Of a stretch of DNA of 64,000 bases, positions 46,801 through 58,159 are shown piece after piece; position 1 is the stretch's first letter, and each line of letters starts with the position of its first letter. Position numbers and translations under genes: made by a program. This DNA is from Micropterus salmoides (taxonomy: Eukaryota > Chordata > Actinopteri > Centrarchiformes > Centrarchidae): positions 32,561,448-32,625,447 of the forward strand of contig NW_024040817.1 in the NCBI RefSeq assembly GCF_014851395.1, read 5' to 3'. Under the pieces are notes generated by a model. It searched no databases. It was not told the origin of the DNA and worked only from the letters and a program-made list of their open reading frames with translations.

Positions 46801-48250
46801 AGATGTGAGCATGTACACTGAAGTTACACAACTTCCGTGTCATGGCGAAGACTTGATCTTTGACGCCACGCCACGGACACGCCCATTGACGAAAACTTGC
46901 AAATAGCACAACTTTTCATCTTCAATGCCTTTAGAAGGCACACAGAAATTTGAGGTCGGTCGGACTAAATCCCTAGGAGGAGTTCGTTAAAGTACGAAGT
47001 GTGTAAATCATCCAAAATTTGACGTAAAATTCAAAATGGCCGACTTCCTGTTGATTTTAGGGCATCGCTCCAAGAGGCTTTTTTGTGCGTCTGGACAAGA
47101 TACACGTACCACAGAAAATTCGTGCACGTAGGTAAAACGTGCGGCGGGGGCTGCTTCGTTAAAAGTCACTTCCTGTTGCCAGCAGGTGGCGCTATGACTG
47201 TGGGTGAATGTCAGCATGTACATGTGTTCAGGGCGGGACTCTCATCCTACATGTACAGTTTGGTCCAGATGTGAGCATGTACACTGAAGTTACGACAACT
47301 TCCGTGTCATGGCGAAGAGCTGATCTTTGACGCCACGCCACGGACACGCCCATTGACGAAAACTTGCAAATAGCACAACTTTTCATCTTCAATGCCTTTA
47401 GAAGGCACAGCACAAATTTGAGGTCGGTCGGACTAAATCCCTAGGAGGAGTTCGTTAAAGTACGAAGTGTGTAAATCATCCAAAATTTGACGTAAAATTC
47501 AAAATGGCCGACTTCCTGTTGATTTTAGGCTATGGCTCCAAGAGGCTTTTTTGTGCGTCTGGACAAGATACACGTACCACAGAAAATTCGTGCACATAGG
47601 TGAAACGTGCGGCGGGGGCTGCTTCGTTAAAGGTCACTTTCTGTTGCCAGCAGGTGGCGCTATGACTGTGGGTGAATGTCGGCATGTACATGTGTTCAGG
47701 GCGGGACTCTCATCCTACATGTACAGTTTGGTCCAGATGTGAGCATGTACACTGAAGTTACAACAACTTCCTGTTTCATTGCGAATCATCGACGCCACGG
47801 ACACGCCCATTGACGAAAACTCGCAAATAGCACAACTTTTCATCGTCAATGCCTTTAGAAGGCACAGCAGAAATTTGCCGTCGATCCGACTAAATCCCTA
47901 GGAGGAGTTCGTTAAAGTACGAAGTATGTAAATCATCCAAAAATGGCCATAAAATTCAAAATGGCCGACTTCCTGTTGACTTTAGGCTATGGGTTCTTGA
48001 GGCTTTTTTGTGCGTCTTGATACGATACATGTCCCCAGAAAATTTCGTACATGTAGGTTGAACGTGAACGAGGGGCTAATCATTTCCAATTTTCTAGGTG
48101 GCGCTAGCGAGTCATTTTGCCACGCCCATGTGCGAAACTTGTAGAATACGAAATTTTTCACCGGTTCTGACATGTTTGCAAATTTTGGTGAGTTTTCGAG
48201 TATGTTTAGGCCATGTCATTTGGGCCTACTTTGCAGAAAAAAAAAAATAT
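43831..48250 (+). repeat. Higher-order unit 3
   Basis: Head 43831-44053, block B about 44115-45830, and four full monomers (anchors near 46150, 46618, 47084 and 47552) plus the divergent terminal monomer to about 48240. It is the only unit followed by the hairpin array. Confidence 0.92.
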
Positions 48251-48255
48251 ATATA

Positions 48256-48682
48256 ATCCGAGCAATTTCAATAGGGACCTCGCACGGTCGTGCTCGGGCC
48301 CTAAAAATAATCCGAGCAAATTCAATAGGGACCTCACACGGTCGTGCTCGGGCCCTAATAAAAAAATCCGAGCAAATTCAATAGGGACCTCGCACGGTCG
48401 TGCTCGGGCCCTAAAAATATAATCCGAGCAAATTCAATAGGGACCTCGCACGGTCGTGCTCGGGCCCTAAATATATAATCCGAGCAAATTCAATAGGGAC
48501 CTCACACGGTCGTGCTCGGGCCCTAATAATCCGAGCAAATTCAATAGGGACCTCGCACGGTCGTGCTCGGGCCCTAATAATCCGAGCAAATTCAATAGGG
48601 ACCTCGCACGGTCGTGCTCGGGCCCTAATAATCCGAGCAAATTCAATAGGGACCTCGCACGGTCGTGCTCGGGCCCTAATAA
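48256..48682 (+). repeat. Array of eight hairpin units ending CTAA
   Basis: Eight near-identical ~48-bp units begin TCCGAGCAA and end GGGCCCTAA. They are separated by 1-9 A/T-only bases, with spacers shrinking to taa in the last four. Each holds an imperfect stem (gggacctcgcacg paired with cgtgctcgggccc). One unit has aatttc for aaattc, and two have tcacacgg for tcgcacgg. Confidence 0.95.
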
Positions 48683-48689
48683 TTAGTCC

Positions 48690-50782
48690 TGCAAGCAGGT
48701 TATCAACAGGGTTCAAACCTCCCAGCACAAGCCATGCCAGGCGACCCGTGGAGGTGTTGCAAGTCAGACCTGCAGTCCTGCGGGGACGATGCAAGTCGCA
48801 GGTAGAGTGCGATACAGACATTGGAAAACATTTCATTCAAAAACAGCAGTTTGGAAAAATAATTTTAGCACATTTCGTGATTTTCGTGATATCCAAATGG
48901 GGTTGTCAGAAAATAGCTAACGTGAAATGTGTTGAAATAATAAACAGTTTGAATCATGTTGCATAATGCTTAAAGTTTATGAGCCTGGACCTTCTCAAGA
49001 CTGCCTGTTGACTTAACCCCATGAGTTGTGTACTGTATGTGGCGCCACTAAACTAGCAAGTTAGCAAAAACTTTGATTGGTCCATTCCACTGACCGAACT
49101 ATCACATGATCAAATGCTACAAGGACAGCACGAGTTTTCTTGAAGGTCAGTTTGGAGTGGCAGAAGGATTTTTTATATACAGTAAAACAGTATGCAGAAT
49201 GGCCCATTTTAGAATAATATTGTAGCGTCACTCAAGGAGCTACAGATGATAACTGGATTTGCTTGTTCTTTTATTTCGGGAAAAAATACAGGCTACTGTG
49301 GGCCTGTAGCAAACGCCCAAAAAACAAACCTGGCTGTCAGCTACGCACTCACTTCTTTCTTCTCAACTCTCTCTCCATGCATCTCGGCACACACACACAC
49401 AGGGCCTTTCTCATTTCCCAAATTAGCACATCCTCAATCCTTGAGCCTGTGCCATCTTGAAGGACATCTCAATTCCTAAAATGCCTCTTGAGGAGCGAGG
49501 ATCTAGGAGGCTTGCTGGAGGAGCTATAAGCGAGGATACACCGGTGTGTCTTTTCAGCCGCTGTGACCTTTAAAAGAGGTGTGATATGCAGCTGGACCAA
49601 CCCATGGCAGAAGCCCTTTACCATTTGTGTAGCGCCTCATAAAGCGCTATTCTAACCACATTTAAAGAGACAGGAGCATCTACTGCTTGTTTAAGAGGCT
49701 GAAATGAGAGCTTGCATGAAGTTTAGCAATCCAGTTTAGCATCAGCCTTCAACAGTCAGCATTCACACCGCACCGTCTAGTTTGTTAAATAATGTTCTGA
49801 AATATAGCTTGCAGTTAAATAACAAATGAAAATGCCCTTAGAAAGGTTTATTTGCACATTAAGAAAAAATGCAATGTGATTAAAATATAGAAGAAACAAT
49901 TGTGCATTGTCCAAAAAAAGTAACTTAAGCTAAAAAAATCAAGTTACTGATTATAAAATGACCCAAAAACGCGCAGCACCAATCAGTAACTTTAACAACT
50001 TCTTGACACAGTTTCTTTTTGGCCAAGTTTTCCGTTCTGTCCCTTTGAAAATGACAAAAGAGGAGGGAAGACTAAATCATGCCTACATGTATGTGTTGCT
50101 TCAGCAGGGATGATATTCAACAAGTTGAAAGCAACACAGAATGTTTAAGAACACTATATTCTATTATATTTAGATATTTTTAAATGTCACATGCTGCCTG
50201 AAATTTGTGTTTCCTTTTACATAAATAAAACATTTCCACCATAGATTGTTGTAGAAACTTTCACCAAAATGCAGGAAATTAATTATATAAGATCTGGAGA
50301 TCCCCCCAGACCCCCAACTCATATATCTCAGCATTGAGGATAACTTGAATAACAAAATTGTTTAAGGATGTTTTTGTCTCGTTCTCGTGAAGCTAATATC
50401 TGTATCGTGATGTCTTGCGAGCTAAGTGTCTCTTCACACCCCTAATCTGAGCACCTATGTCCCCACCACTTTTTAACACAAAGTGACGCCCTTGGGTAAA
50501 ATGGGGGCAATTTGAATGTGCCCGCAGCCTCCTGCTGCAAGGCCCTTCTGAGAAGCCTGAGAAGCCCCGTGGAGGCCACAGACTGTATTAAAAAAAAATG
50601 GAGGGAATGGAATTTTAAAGTTTTTGCCTCTTTTGTGGAGCACAAGTGAAGCCATCTGTGATGAGTTGTCAAACCTCGTTTTGGCTGTGTTATGTGTGTG
50701 TGTTATGTGTGTTAAACTGTGTTATGCTGTTTTAAAGATGATGTAAAATTCACCCATGTGATCTCTTGATCTCTTTACAGGA
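48690..50782. other. Unassigned sequence
   Basis: The first bases (48687-48700) contain another short inverted repeat, cctgc-aa-gcagg, like the head of the higher-order units. The part at 49470-49580 resembles 53890-54060 (gaggagcgaggatc-type text). No coding domain is recognised. Confidence 0.45.
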
Positions 50783-52065
50783 GTTGCTTGGTTACTTTAA
50801 CAAAGGAAACCTCAGCCATGAACTCCCCAGATACAGAACACTTTGGTCACCGCTACACCACAGTAAGCAGTGCCTATCACGCTGTCCCCCGAGCTCCATT
50901 GGGTCACTCTAACCACGTCATGGTTCACCTGATTCCACCATACAGACAGAAATTAAAGCTCTGTAAACCTGTAGTGAGGACATCAAAGCAGTGGACCAGT
51001 GAAGCTGTAGAGGACCTACAGGCATGTTTGGACTGTTCTGACAGGGATGTTTTCAGGACTGCTACCAACAACCTGGATGAATATACAGAGGCTGTGACGT
51101 CCTATATCAGTTTCAGTGAGGACAGCTGTATATCAACACGCACCAGGGTGAGTTATAACAATGAAAAACTCTGGTTCAAAGCCAAACTCAGACAGCTGAG
51201 GTTGGAAAAGGAAGAGGCGTTTCGGAGTGGTGACCAAGCCAGGTTTAAGGAGTCAAAGTACAGGTTTGTTACAGCTGTACGCAGAGAGACTACACCACCA
51301 GTTCTCAAGAAATTACTTTGCTGAAGCCTCTCCAGACAGATCACCAACTTCAAACCTAAATCTCCCCACTCCATGAACGCCTCACGCCTTGCCAATGAGT
51401 TGAACCAGTATTACTGTCGCTTTGAAGGACAATGGCACAGACCTGACACCATCCCCCGTCACACCACTGATCTGCAGTCCACCATCTCATCCCCCACCTC
51501 CTCCCCCTCTCTTACCATCTTGGAGAGGGACGTCAACAGACTGTTCAGGAGGCAGAAACCACGCAAAGCACTGGACTCTGTCTCTCCATCCACCCTGAAG
51601 CACTGCGCCAATCAGCTGTTTCCGGTGTTTTTAACACCTCACTGTAGACATGCCATGTGCCAGCCTACTTCAAAGCCTCCACCATCATGCCTATCCCAGA
51701 AAACCAAGGACCACAGGACTAAACGACCACAGACCCTTCACCCTGACATCTGTGGTAATGAAGTACTTTGAGCGCCTTGTGTTGTCCCACCTTAAATAAT
51801 TCACAGACCCACTCCTGGACCACCTGCAGTTCGCCGACAGAGCCAACAGGTCTGTAGACGACGCAGGAAACATGGCCCTTCACTACATCCTCCAACACCT
51901 GGACTCCCCAGGAACCTACGCCAGGATCCTGTTTGTGGATTTCAGCTCTGCTTTTAACACCATCAACCACCAACACGGCCCTGCTGCAGGACAAGTTCTC
52001 CCAGCTGAGCGTGCCTGACTCCACCTGCAGGTGGATCACAGACTTCCTGACGGACGGCTTCTGTG
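50783..52065 (+). pseudogene. LINE family B, truncated at both ends
   Basis: It starts inside the endonuclease, with GYFNKGN where family members have GDFN, so the catalytic Asp is lost. It continues through GHSNH (SDH in relatives) and the linker (QWTSEAVEDLQACLDC) to about 51324. After frameshifts, 51373-51771 gives the pre-RT region and 51780-51975 the start of the RT (LDHLQF, LHYILQHLDSPGTYARILF). Homology ends at about 52065, before the catalytic DD box. It is a dead fragment of the same family as 4270-6960. Confidence 0.85.
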
Positions 52066-53431
52066 CGCTACACAGCTGTGGCCTATTTAACTTAAGTTAA
52101 ATTTATAGGCTACATAACTTTACCTGATAGGCCTTCATCTAGTTTTGCGGGGATGCTCTGCCATGCAAATTCCTTCCTGTTGTTGTTGTTGTTGTTCTAT
52201 TTAGTAAACAGTAATAGATTCTGGAAACTCACAAACAGTGAGGATCAATCTCTCTTCCAATGATATGTGCAGCGCATCGTGTAGGCTACAAAAACTTCAA
52301 GACAATTCAAATTTCTATTCATTTTGTCTAGTGTAAACTCTGTGCGTCCAGCAAAAAGCTTTCAACCGCAAACATTTCTACATCTGATTTATTGAAGCAT
52401 CTGCTGAAGCAGCAGAGCAACGCGAAACGTACAGAAAGAAACTCCGGCCACTACTGCCACTGATGCTTGGACTCGTCGGAAGAGAGTGGCGTTAACGTAA
52501 CGTTTTTCTACTGAAGACTGCTCTTATAAACAGGCTACAGGAAGAAAAACAGTAGTTCAAAAGTTGGAATTTACTTGATTATTTTTTTATTTCAGCCGGT
52601 GGCATTAAGAAACATTAGGCCTAAGCTATGTGCTTTGTAAAAAACATACTCCTTGCTGCTGTTATGGATATGATATTAGTGAAAAATTCGGGAGAGACTG
52701 CTTTGTTCGGGGGGAGGGGTGGTAGTGAAAGCGGTGTTTCCCATAATTTGGATAATTATCAATGCTGACTGCCACATATTGATTTTCTAATTTTGTTTCT
52801 AGTCATATTTAAAATCATATTTGATTGAGGAGCATATATTCCTATATATCCCTGTGCATACTGCCGATCATAAATCAGCAATAAACACAAAAAATAGACA
52901 AAAAAGAACCATTTATCTACATAGCCTACTTAATCATAGAAGAACCACAAAAAGCAAGCACTGACCAAATCCACAAAATCTAAACAAGTCTCCCTGTGGG
53001 ATATGCAGCCCTGCAGACAACTGAACAAAAATGAGTCGCAAAGAGCCGTTGCTGGTAAGCAGAGTGGAAGCCATTGGTAGAAGCACAAAAAGGACAAATT
53101 AATAACATGCTAACAATGAGCTCAGCTCCTGACATGTGTCTGAGACGCTTCCAGTGGAAGTTAACTCTTTGCAGAGGACGGGTCAAAACCATGGTGCAGC
53201 AATAGCCGGACTCAGTAGACTTTTATTTTAAAAATTGTATTTATATTTTGCTTCTAGGAGACCAGTCTTATTTTGATGCAAAGATTTGTACATTAGCAGA
53301 AATGCAGCACAACATAGATATGAAAGCAGTTACCTGTTTATCTAAATTTTAAATAGCAATAAAAATACATTGTCCCTAAATCAATGAATAATGGTGATAA
53401 ATAATCGTGATCTCAATATCAATATATGTGG
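52066..53431. other. Unassigned
   Basis: A (ttg)n run lies at about 52180-52197. A ggtgtttcccata stretch at 52733 resembles the hAT-type end at 55376. No coding domain is recognised. Confidence 0.45.
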
Positions 53432-53524
53432 CCCTGTGATGGACTGGCAACCTGTCCAGGATGTCAGCCGGGATTGGCTCCAGCCCCTCCGCGACCCTGT
53501 ACGGTTGACGATGGATGGATGGAA
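53432..53524 (+). mobile_element. RTE-type LINE or SINE 3' tail
   Basis: The stretch gatggactggcaacctgtcc, a block with ggctccagcccctccgcgac, and a closing (atgg)n tract match the widespread 3' tail of RTE-type retroelements in fish, from memory. The remainder of the element is absent. Confidence 0.55.
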
Positions 53525-53937
53525 TTATAGTGCCCATTATGCATCTGCATGTGAACATGTGGTCATTCCGAGTCCTGTGATGACAATTGTAATTGAGACT
53601 AAATAAGATACATTTTACTGAGTCATTTCTTACAGGAACTGATGATGAAACGTTCACTTCATGAAGTTGAGAGCTGAAATGATCTCCTGTTTCCAGGTAA
53701 TCTGACTGTTTTTAACAGATGCTATAATGTTAATTGCAACCTCGAGATATGTAAAGATATGATCTGTAGCCTTTATGTATTAGTGCTGGTCTGCTCATCA
53801 GACAAAAATAACAGCAGCATGCTGAAATGGTGGACAGATGATGCAGCTGTGCAGCAGGTCATATTTAATTGACATTGCTTTAAATTATGGCTCCAAGGCA
53901 AGGACATCTCATTTCGTTAAATGCCTGTTTCCTCGAA

Positions 53938-53968
53938 TCCTCGATCCTCGATCCTCGATCCTCGATCC
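53938..53968. repeat. Short tandem heptamer (cctcgat)n
   Basis: Four to five copies of cctcgat. Confidence 0.9.
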
Positions 53969-54124
53969 TCGCATCTCCTCCTCGACTCCTCCAGCTCGCA
54001 TCTTGGATGGGAGAAACTAAGACACGATGTGAGGAGTCGACGATCAAGGAGGCTAGGAGGCACAAAGTTGGGAACTGAGAAAGGCCTACACACGCTACCT
54101 CTGTTTATACTACTTTCTGCAGTC

Positions 54125-54420
54125 AGCTTGGCGGAATGTGTAGTATTTGGCTGGCGCCCTGGTAGTGTAGTCGGTGCACTGACAGGTCCGCATGGTCACA
54201 AAAAACAAGGGGCACGTGGATGTCTGCACAGAGCCTACCCCCTCTGATGACAATTTTCCGAGCAGGTGAGGGACCGCTACGGTCTGTGTGATGAAAAAAT
54301 TGTCATCAGACGGCCCCCAAGAGCATACTGCACGGTCCTGACTCGAACGGGCGACCTCAGGTACAGGAGGTACACACGCTGACGAGGAGGCCAAAACCCA
54401 TGGTCACTAGCGTCGGTCGC
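54125..54420. mobile_element. Probable SINE-like repeat with internal hairpin
   Basis: On the minus strand a box B-like gttcgagtc lies at about 54334-54342. A 15-bp perfect inverted repeat (54242-54256 and 54296-54310, tctgatgacaatttt arms) sits in the middle. It could be a tRNA-headed SINE or two merged repeats. No second copy in the window tests this. Confidence 0.35.
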
Positions 54421-55375
54421 CAGTGCATCTCTTAAGGTGTCGGGGGGTGAGGTTTACTCACTGCACAGCCTCGCTGGCTTCTGTTACATAAGCATATCAG
54501 ACATTCACTGACAGGCATAACACATTCACTGATATTCTGGAACATTGGAAAACACAGTAATTATGATAAACAGCCCTTTCTGCCTTAGCTGGCTATAACA
54601 TTGTTATTCGTGACATTCTAACCTAACAATTACCACCAACATGTAACACAGTCTGTTATATTACAGATACTGTATATTATATACAGTATATAAGTATTGA
54701 TACATTAATGTGTAAGCATCATTAATGTTGCAACTTGGAAAGGTGGGGCATTTACTTGATACTGACGAATATCTTAATCAATAATAATACATCATCATTT
54801 ATTAATTGATCACATCTTTTTGAATGTGGCATTTAGTTGTCATATAAACCCTACACATTTCAATGTATACATGATTTATGTATTATTGTGTGCATACAAT
54901 CACATATTCACTAACACAAACACACAGCAGACCAGCAGAGAACAGGCTCATCCATTGTACTGCTGGAGCCACAAACATTTTGTTCAGACAACTGGAGACA
55001 TTGTGTCACTGACAAAAACTGTGTAAGAGACAGCACTGTCATTACCAGCAGATGTATCATACGCAGACACGCTGAGTAAGGGCAATGCAGCAGAGAAGAG
55101 GAGAAGAAAGGACAGTGCCATCCCTCTACCTGAAAATCAAAACATAGAGAGAACACATTCAAAGGAGGAAGCTGCCAGGGAAAGAGACCCTAAATCCACC
55201 CTAAAGCACTGTCATTGATGTATCACATATATATAAGCACATTTTGTTGTTGTTTTTTCACTTCAATCGACAATTGGCCACATGTAGGTGATGTGGTTTT
55301 GCATACTATGTTTGTCAGAACTTATTTAAAAGTTCTTAAAGTTATTAAAAGTTCTGAATAGATAAGGCTAGTGTC
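54421..55375. other. No gene seen
   Basis: AT-rich spacer with short palindromic tatatac text near 54670-54690. I find no coding domain. Confidence 0.5.
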
Positions 55376-55483
55376 AGTGTTTCCCATACATTGATTTATT
55401 TGTGGCAGCCCATAGATTTTCAATTTTATTTTCATTTAAAATGGCAAAAATCACATTTGATTGCACCTCCTCTCACGAGGTTG
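55376..55483. mobile_element. hAT-type terminal fragment
   Basis: It starts cagtgtttcccata, a terminus common to fish hAT elements, and shares the tttcatttaaaat and atttgattg text with 52735-52830. The other end was not found. Confidence 0.4.
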
Positions 55484-55510
55484 CTCTCTCTCTCTCTCTC
55501 TCTCTCTCTC
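55484..55510. repeat. (CT)n microsatellite
   Basis: About 13 CT units. Confidence 0.95.
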
Positions 55511-55732
55511 GCAAACACATTGACAACGGACCCATCTGTGAATTGAATGGTTGGTAGCATGAACACTGCTGTACAAATCTGTCCAACACAACGCTGTCAA
55601 TGTCGAAGACCCACCTTCAAAAAAGTTATTAGCAAGCATGAAAGGAGCCAAGCTAATAAGGATAGCTATGCTATGTTAGAACAGCTGGGATGTCGAAGTT
55701 AGCATGCTGTACATAGATTGTCAGTATCAACT

Positions 55733-55955
55733 GTAACCCAAGACCCGCCCAACTCTGCTTCTCCCAACTCTCAACAAAGATCTTGTAGAAGTGAGATGCA
55801 TCACTCTATAGCTAAAACAATGCGTTCAACACACAGGGTGAAAAGAGGAGCTGCAGCAATGTGCAGTATGACAAAAAATATGGTGTTTTTTGAAAATGAA
55901 ACCATGTAAACCTGTTCTGGTGCAACCCCTAAATAAAATTATGAACCTGAGAATG
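55733..55955 (-). mobile_element. piggyBac-like MITE, second copy, truncated
   Basis: On the minus strand it matches positions 1-150 (tgtgttgaacgc...gagtgatgcatctcacttct). Its outer end near 55955 (atgctcattctcagg) lacks the last few bases of the terminus, so no TTAA is visible. Confidence 0.6.
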
Positions 55956-56045
55956 AGCATAACATCTGCAGCCTGAGAGGAAGACCTGCAGGCACTATTC
56001 AGAGCTATAAAGTACTGCAAACCCCTCTGCACTTTTTTTCATGTA

Positions 56046-56160
56046 AAAATAAGAATCAGAAATAGCTTTATTGGCCAAGTCTGTACACATACAACGAATG
56101 TGTTCGTAGCACTCAGTGTTACATACAGTTCTAAGAACAACACAGCTACTGGACAAAAAA
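56046..56160 (-). mobile_element. LINE 3' tail, Rex1/Babar type
   Basis: Read on the minus strand it ends ggccaataaagctatttctgattctt, broken up here by position only; the aataaag plus ttctgatt tail corresponds to the family B tails at 3235-3260 and 16240-16270. It is a short 5'-truncated insertion. Confidence 0.55.
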
Positions 56161-56769
56161 TAAACGTCCTAAAGTCCTGAACCTCTGTTGTAGTCTGTTC
56201 CTGTCCTGTTTGGTTCCAGATTGCAGTGTAGAACTAGATCAGCAGCTGTACTCTAGTGACAGGTGGGCAGCATGTGGGCATTTAAGCATTTAAGAAAGAA
56301 TTCAGGGTCATTGTGCTGCTAAAGATTTTGGAATGACAAGATTTCCTAATGCCTTTTGCTCTCTAATGCTGTGTCTTCATGTATCAGAATCTTTGCGGAG
56401 AGAAAATGTACAGGAAATGAGGCACAGAGAGATGGTTGTCTGTGTCCAGTGATTATTACCAAATTACATTGATTAAATTGAGTGCAGCAGACCTTAAGAC
56501 GTTCTCTGCTCAGGGCACCTCCCATCAAGACAACCAGACCAGCCAGACCTAACATCACTGCAAAGGTGTGATCAGACCAGGAAGAGAGGAAAGCGAATGG
56601 GGATAAGAGCTAAACTAACCCAGATCAGACCCAAAGCTGTTCCACTACCCAGCCTACTCCTGGCTTATGTCCAGTCGCAGGAAAATAATAATGGATGAAA
56701 TAAGACCCAGGCTAAATCAGTAAAGGGAAATCAGAGACTGCTCTGCCCTTATATTCATCTGGCTGCATC
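56161..56769. other. No gene seen
   Basis: Spacer with no coding domain or match elsewhere in the window. Confidence 0.5.
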
Positions 56770-57300
56770 ACAACATCCTGGATCAAGCTATCACACTCGA
56801 CAGGCGGAGCATGTTCCGCGCTGACAGAACACAAGACTCCGGTAAGACCAGAGGAGGCAGACACATCAATGATGCTTGGTGCTCAAACGCAGTCAAAATT
56901 GATGGACAATGTTTCCCAGATGTAGAATTTTTATAGTTGAGATGTCGACCATATTACCTGAGAGAACTCTTCAGGGTTTTTATCGATGCTGTTTACATTC
57001 CTCCAGCAAAAAATGCTCTACAGGAACTGAAAGAAGTCATCAGCAGTCACATGACAAAACAACCAGATGGTGTTTTTATTATAGCTGGTGATTTTAATCA
57101 AAAAGATCTTAAAACAGTTTTCCCTAAATTCCACCAGCATGTTCACATCTCTACCAGAGGAACAAATATACTGTATCATATATACATAGATATTCCAGGC
57201 AGCTACAAGCCTTTCTTTGTCCCAATTTTGGTCTACCAGACCATTTGACCCTGCTTCTCCAGTCATACATCAGCTAATGTGTTGATGATGTGGTGATCAC
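56770..57300 (+). pseudogene. LINE family A endonuclease domain
   Basis: The APE-type endonuclease of a LINE, used to nick the target. A frame from about 56775 includes LDRRSMFRADRTQDSGKTRG and SNAVKIDGQCFPDVEF. A shift follows, then 56937-57248 continues with VFIIAGDFNQKDL, so the catalytic GDFN is intact at about 57085. The matching C-terminal SDH motif is degraded. Homology runs to about 57298 (catcagctaatgtgttgatg), where a MITE begins. A minus-strand RT piece of the same family follows at 57500. Confidence 0.75.
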
Positions 57301-57495
57301 TAAGGGTGTACCCACACTAGGCGATCTGTATAGTGCCTGAGCACGTTTAACCCCCAAAATCCGGTTCGTTTGAGCAGTGTGATCTCTCAGTGCCGTGCTA
57401 AGACACGATACGCTGAGCCTAACCCAAACCTTCTTCAAGTGGGCCCAGGCAGGGTTAAACTTGGCTCCGGCATGGTACGCATCTAGTGTGATCGC
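57301..57495. mobile_element. MITE between two LINE A pieces
   Basis: The ends carry inverted cacactag motifs (57313-57320 on plus, and ctagtgtg at 57483-57490). The text ctaag flanks both sides (at about 57299 and 57496), with the extended flanks gatcactaag and gatcgctaag differing at one base. A hAT-like identity is likely but the exact ends are uncertain. It is non-coding. Confidence 0.5.
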
Positions 57496-57499
57496 TAAG

Positions 57500-58075
57500 C
57501 ATAGTATAGTTTAGTATCCTTTGGGCTCTGCAGGCACTTCACTGTTATCACTTATTATGGTACCAATGATCTTCTGAGCAGTTTTAATCATCGTGTCCTG
57601 GTCCGAGCACATCCCATGCCAGTTTTTGATGTTTCCAGTCAGGATGCTTTCTATTGCTCCTCTGTAAAAGCTGACAAGAACTTGGCATGGGAATTTGGCC
57701 TTCTTAAGCTTCCTCAAGAAATACAGTCATTTTTGAATTTTCTTCACCAGCCTGGAGATGTGAAATGAACATGTCAGGTTCTCTGTGATGCTGATTCCCA
57801 GGAACCTGAAACTGTTCTTCTATTCCCCCTTAGCTCTCCTGATGTAAACAGGAGTGTGTGTATTTGTCTGCTTTTTCAGCTCCTTGGTTTTGCTGATGTT
57901 GAGCAGTAGGTTGTTCTGTGAGCACCACTCTACAAGACTGTTTGTTTCCTCCTGATATGAAATCTCTGTGGATGTACAGTGTGAACAGGAGGGGGCTGAG
58001 CACACAGCCCTGGGGGGCTCCCATGTTGAGCACTACAGTGGAGGAGATGAGTCCGCCAGTCCAAACTGACTGAGG
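57500..58075 (-). pseudogene. LINE family A RT and C-terminal fragment
   Basis: On the minus strand, 58033-57940 encodes NMGAPQGCVLSPLLFTLYIH, the RT segment before the catalytic box. The region that should contain the DD box is deleted. The text continues with the post-RT segment and 57717-57511 (RKLKKAKFPCQVLVSFYRGA), as at 1330-1560. The 3' UTR is absent. It is in the opposite orientation to the endonuclease piece at 56770-57300. Confidence 0.7.
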
Positions 58076-58159
58076 TCTGTTAGTGATGTTATGACCCTGG
58101 GGTCATATTTTGTATGTATTTATCTCTCTCCCTGCACTGCCAGCTGTTCTCCTCCCTTA

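Larger units (their letters stand above)
35926..48250 (+). repeat. Three-unit higher-order tandem repeat
   Basis: Three units lie head to tail: 35926-40351, 40352-43830 and 43831-48250. Each begins attaaagctgcaagcagcg and ends gtcatttg...tactttgcag plus an A tract. The middle unit is ~950 bp shorter because it has two rather than four ~467-bp monomers. Shared parts differ by scattered single-base and short indel changes only. The repeat itself looks non-coding; frames repeated in each unit are explained by its identity. Confidence 0.95.

Noticed and set aside
38174..47742. Repeated 60-78 codon frames on both strands in each monomer
   Set aside because: They occur on both strands at the same place in a satellite and have no recognisable protein features. 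They are by-products of the repeat.
48256..48682. Regular ~48-bp repeats with short spacers, superficially CRISPR-like
   Set aside because: Spacers are 1-9 bases of A/T only, there are no cas genes, and the setting is a vertebrate genome. Repeated transposon termini explain it better.
56770..58075. Twin-priming inversion of a single LINE insertion
   Set aside because: The inverted piece is on the wrong side of the 3' part for twin priming, and no LINE tail or target duplication is visible.
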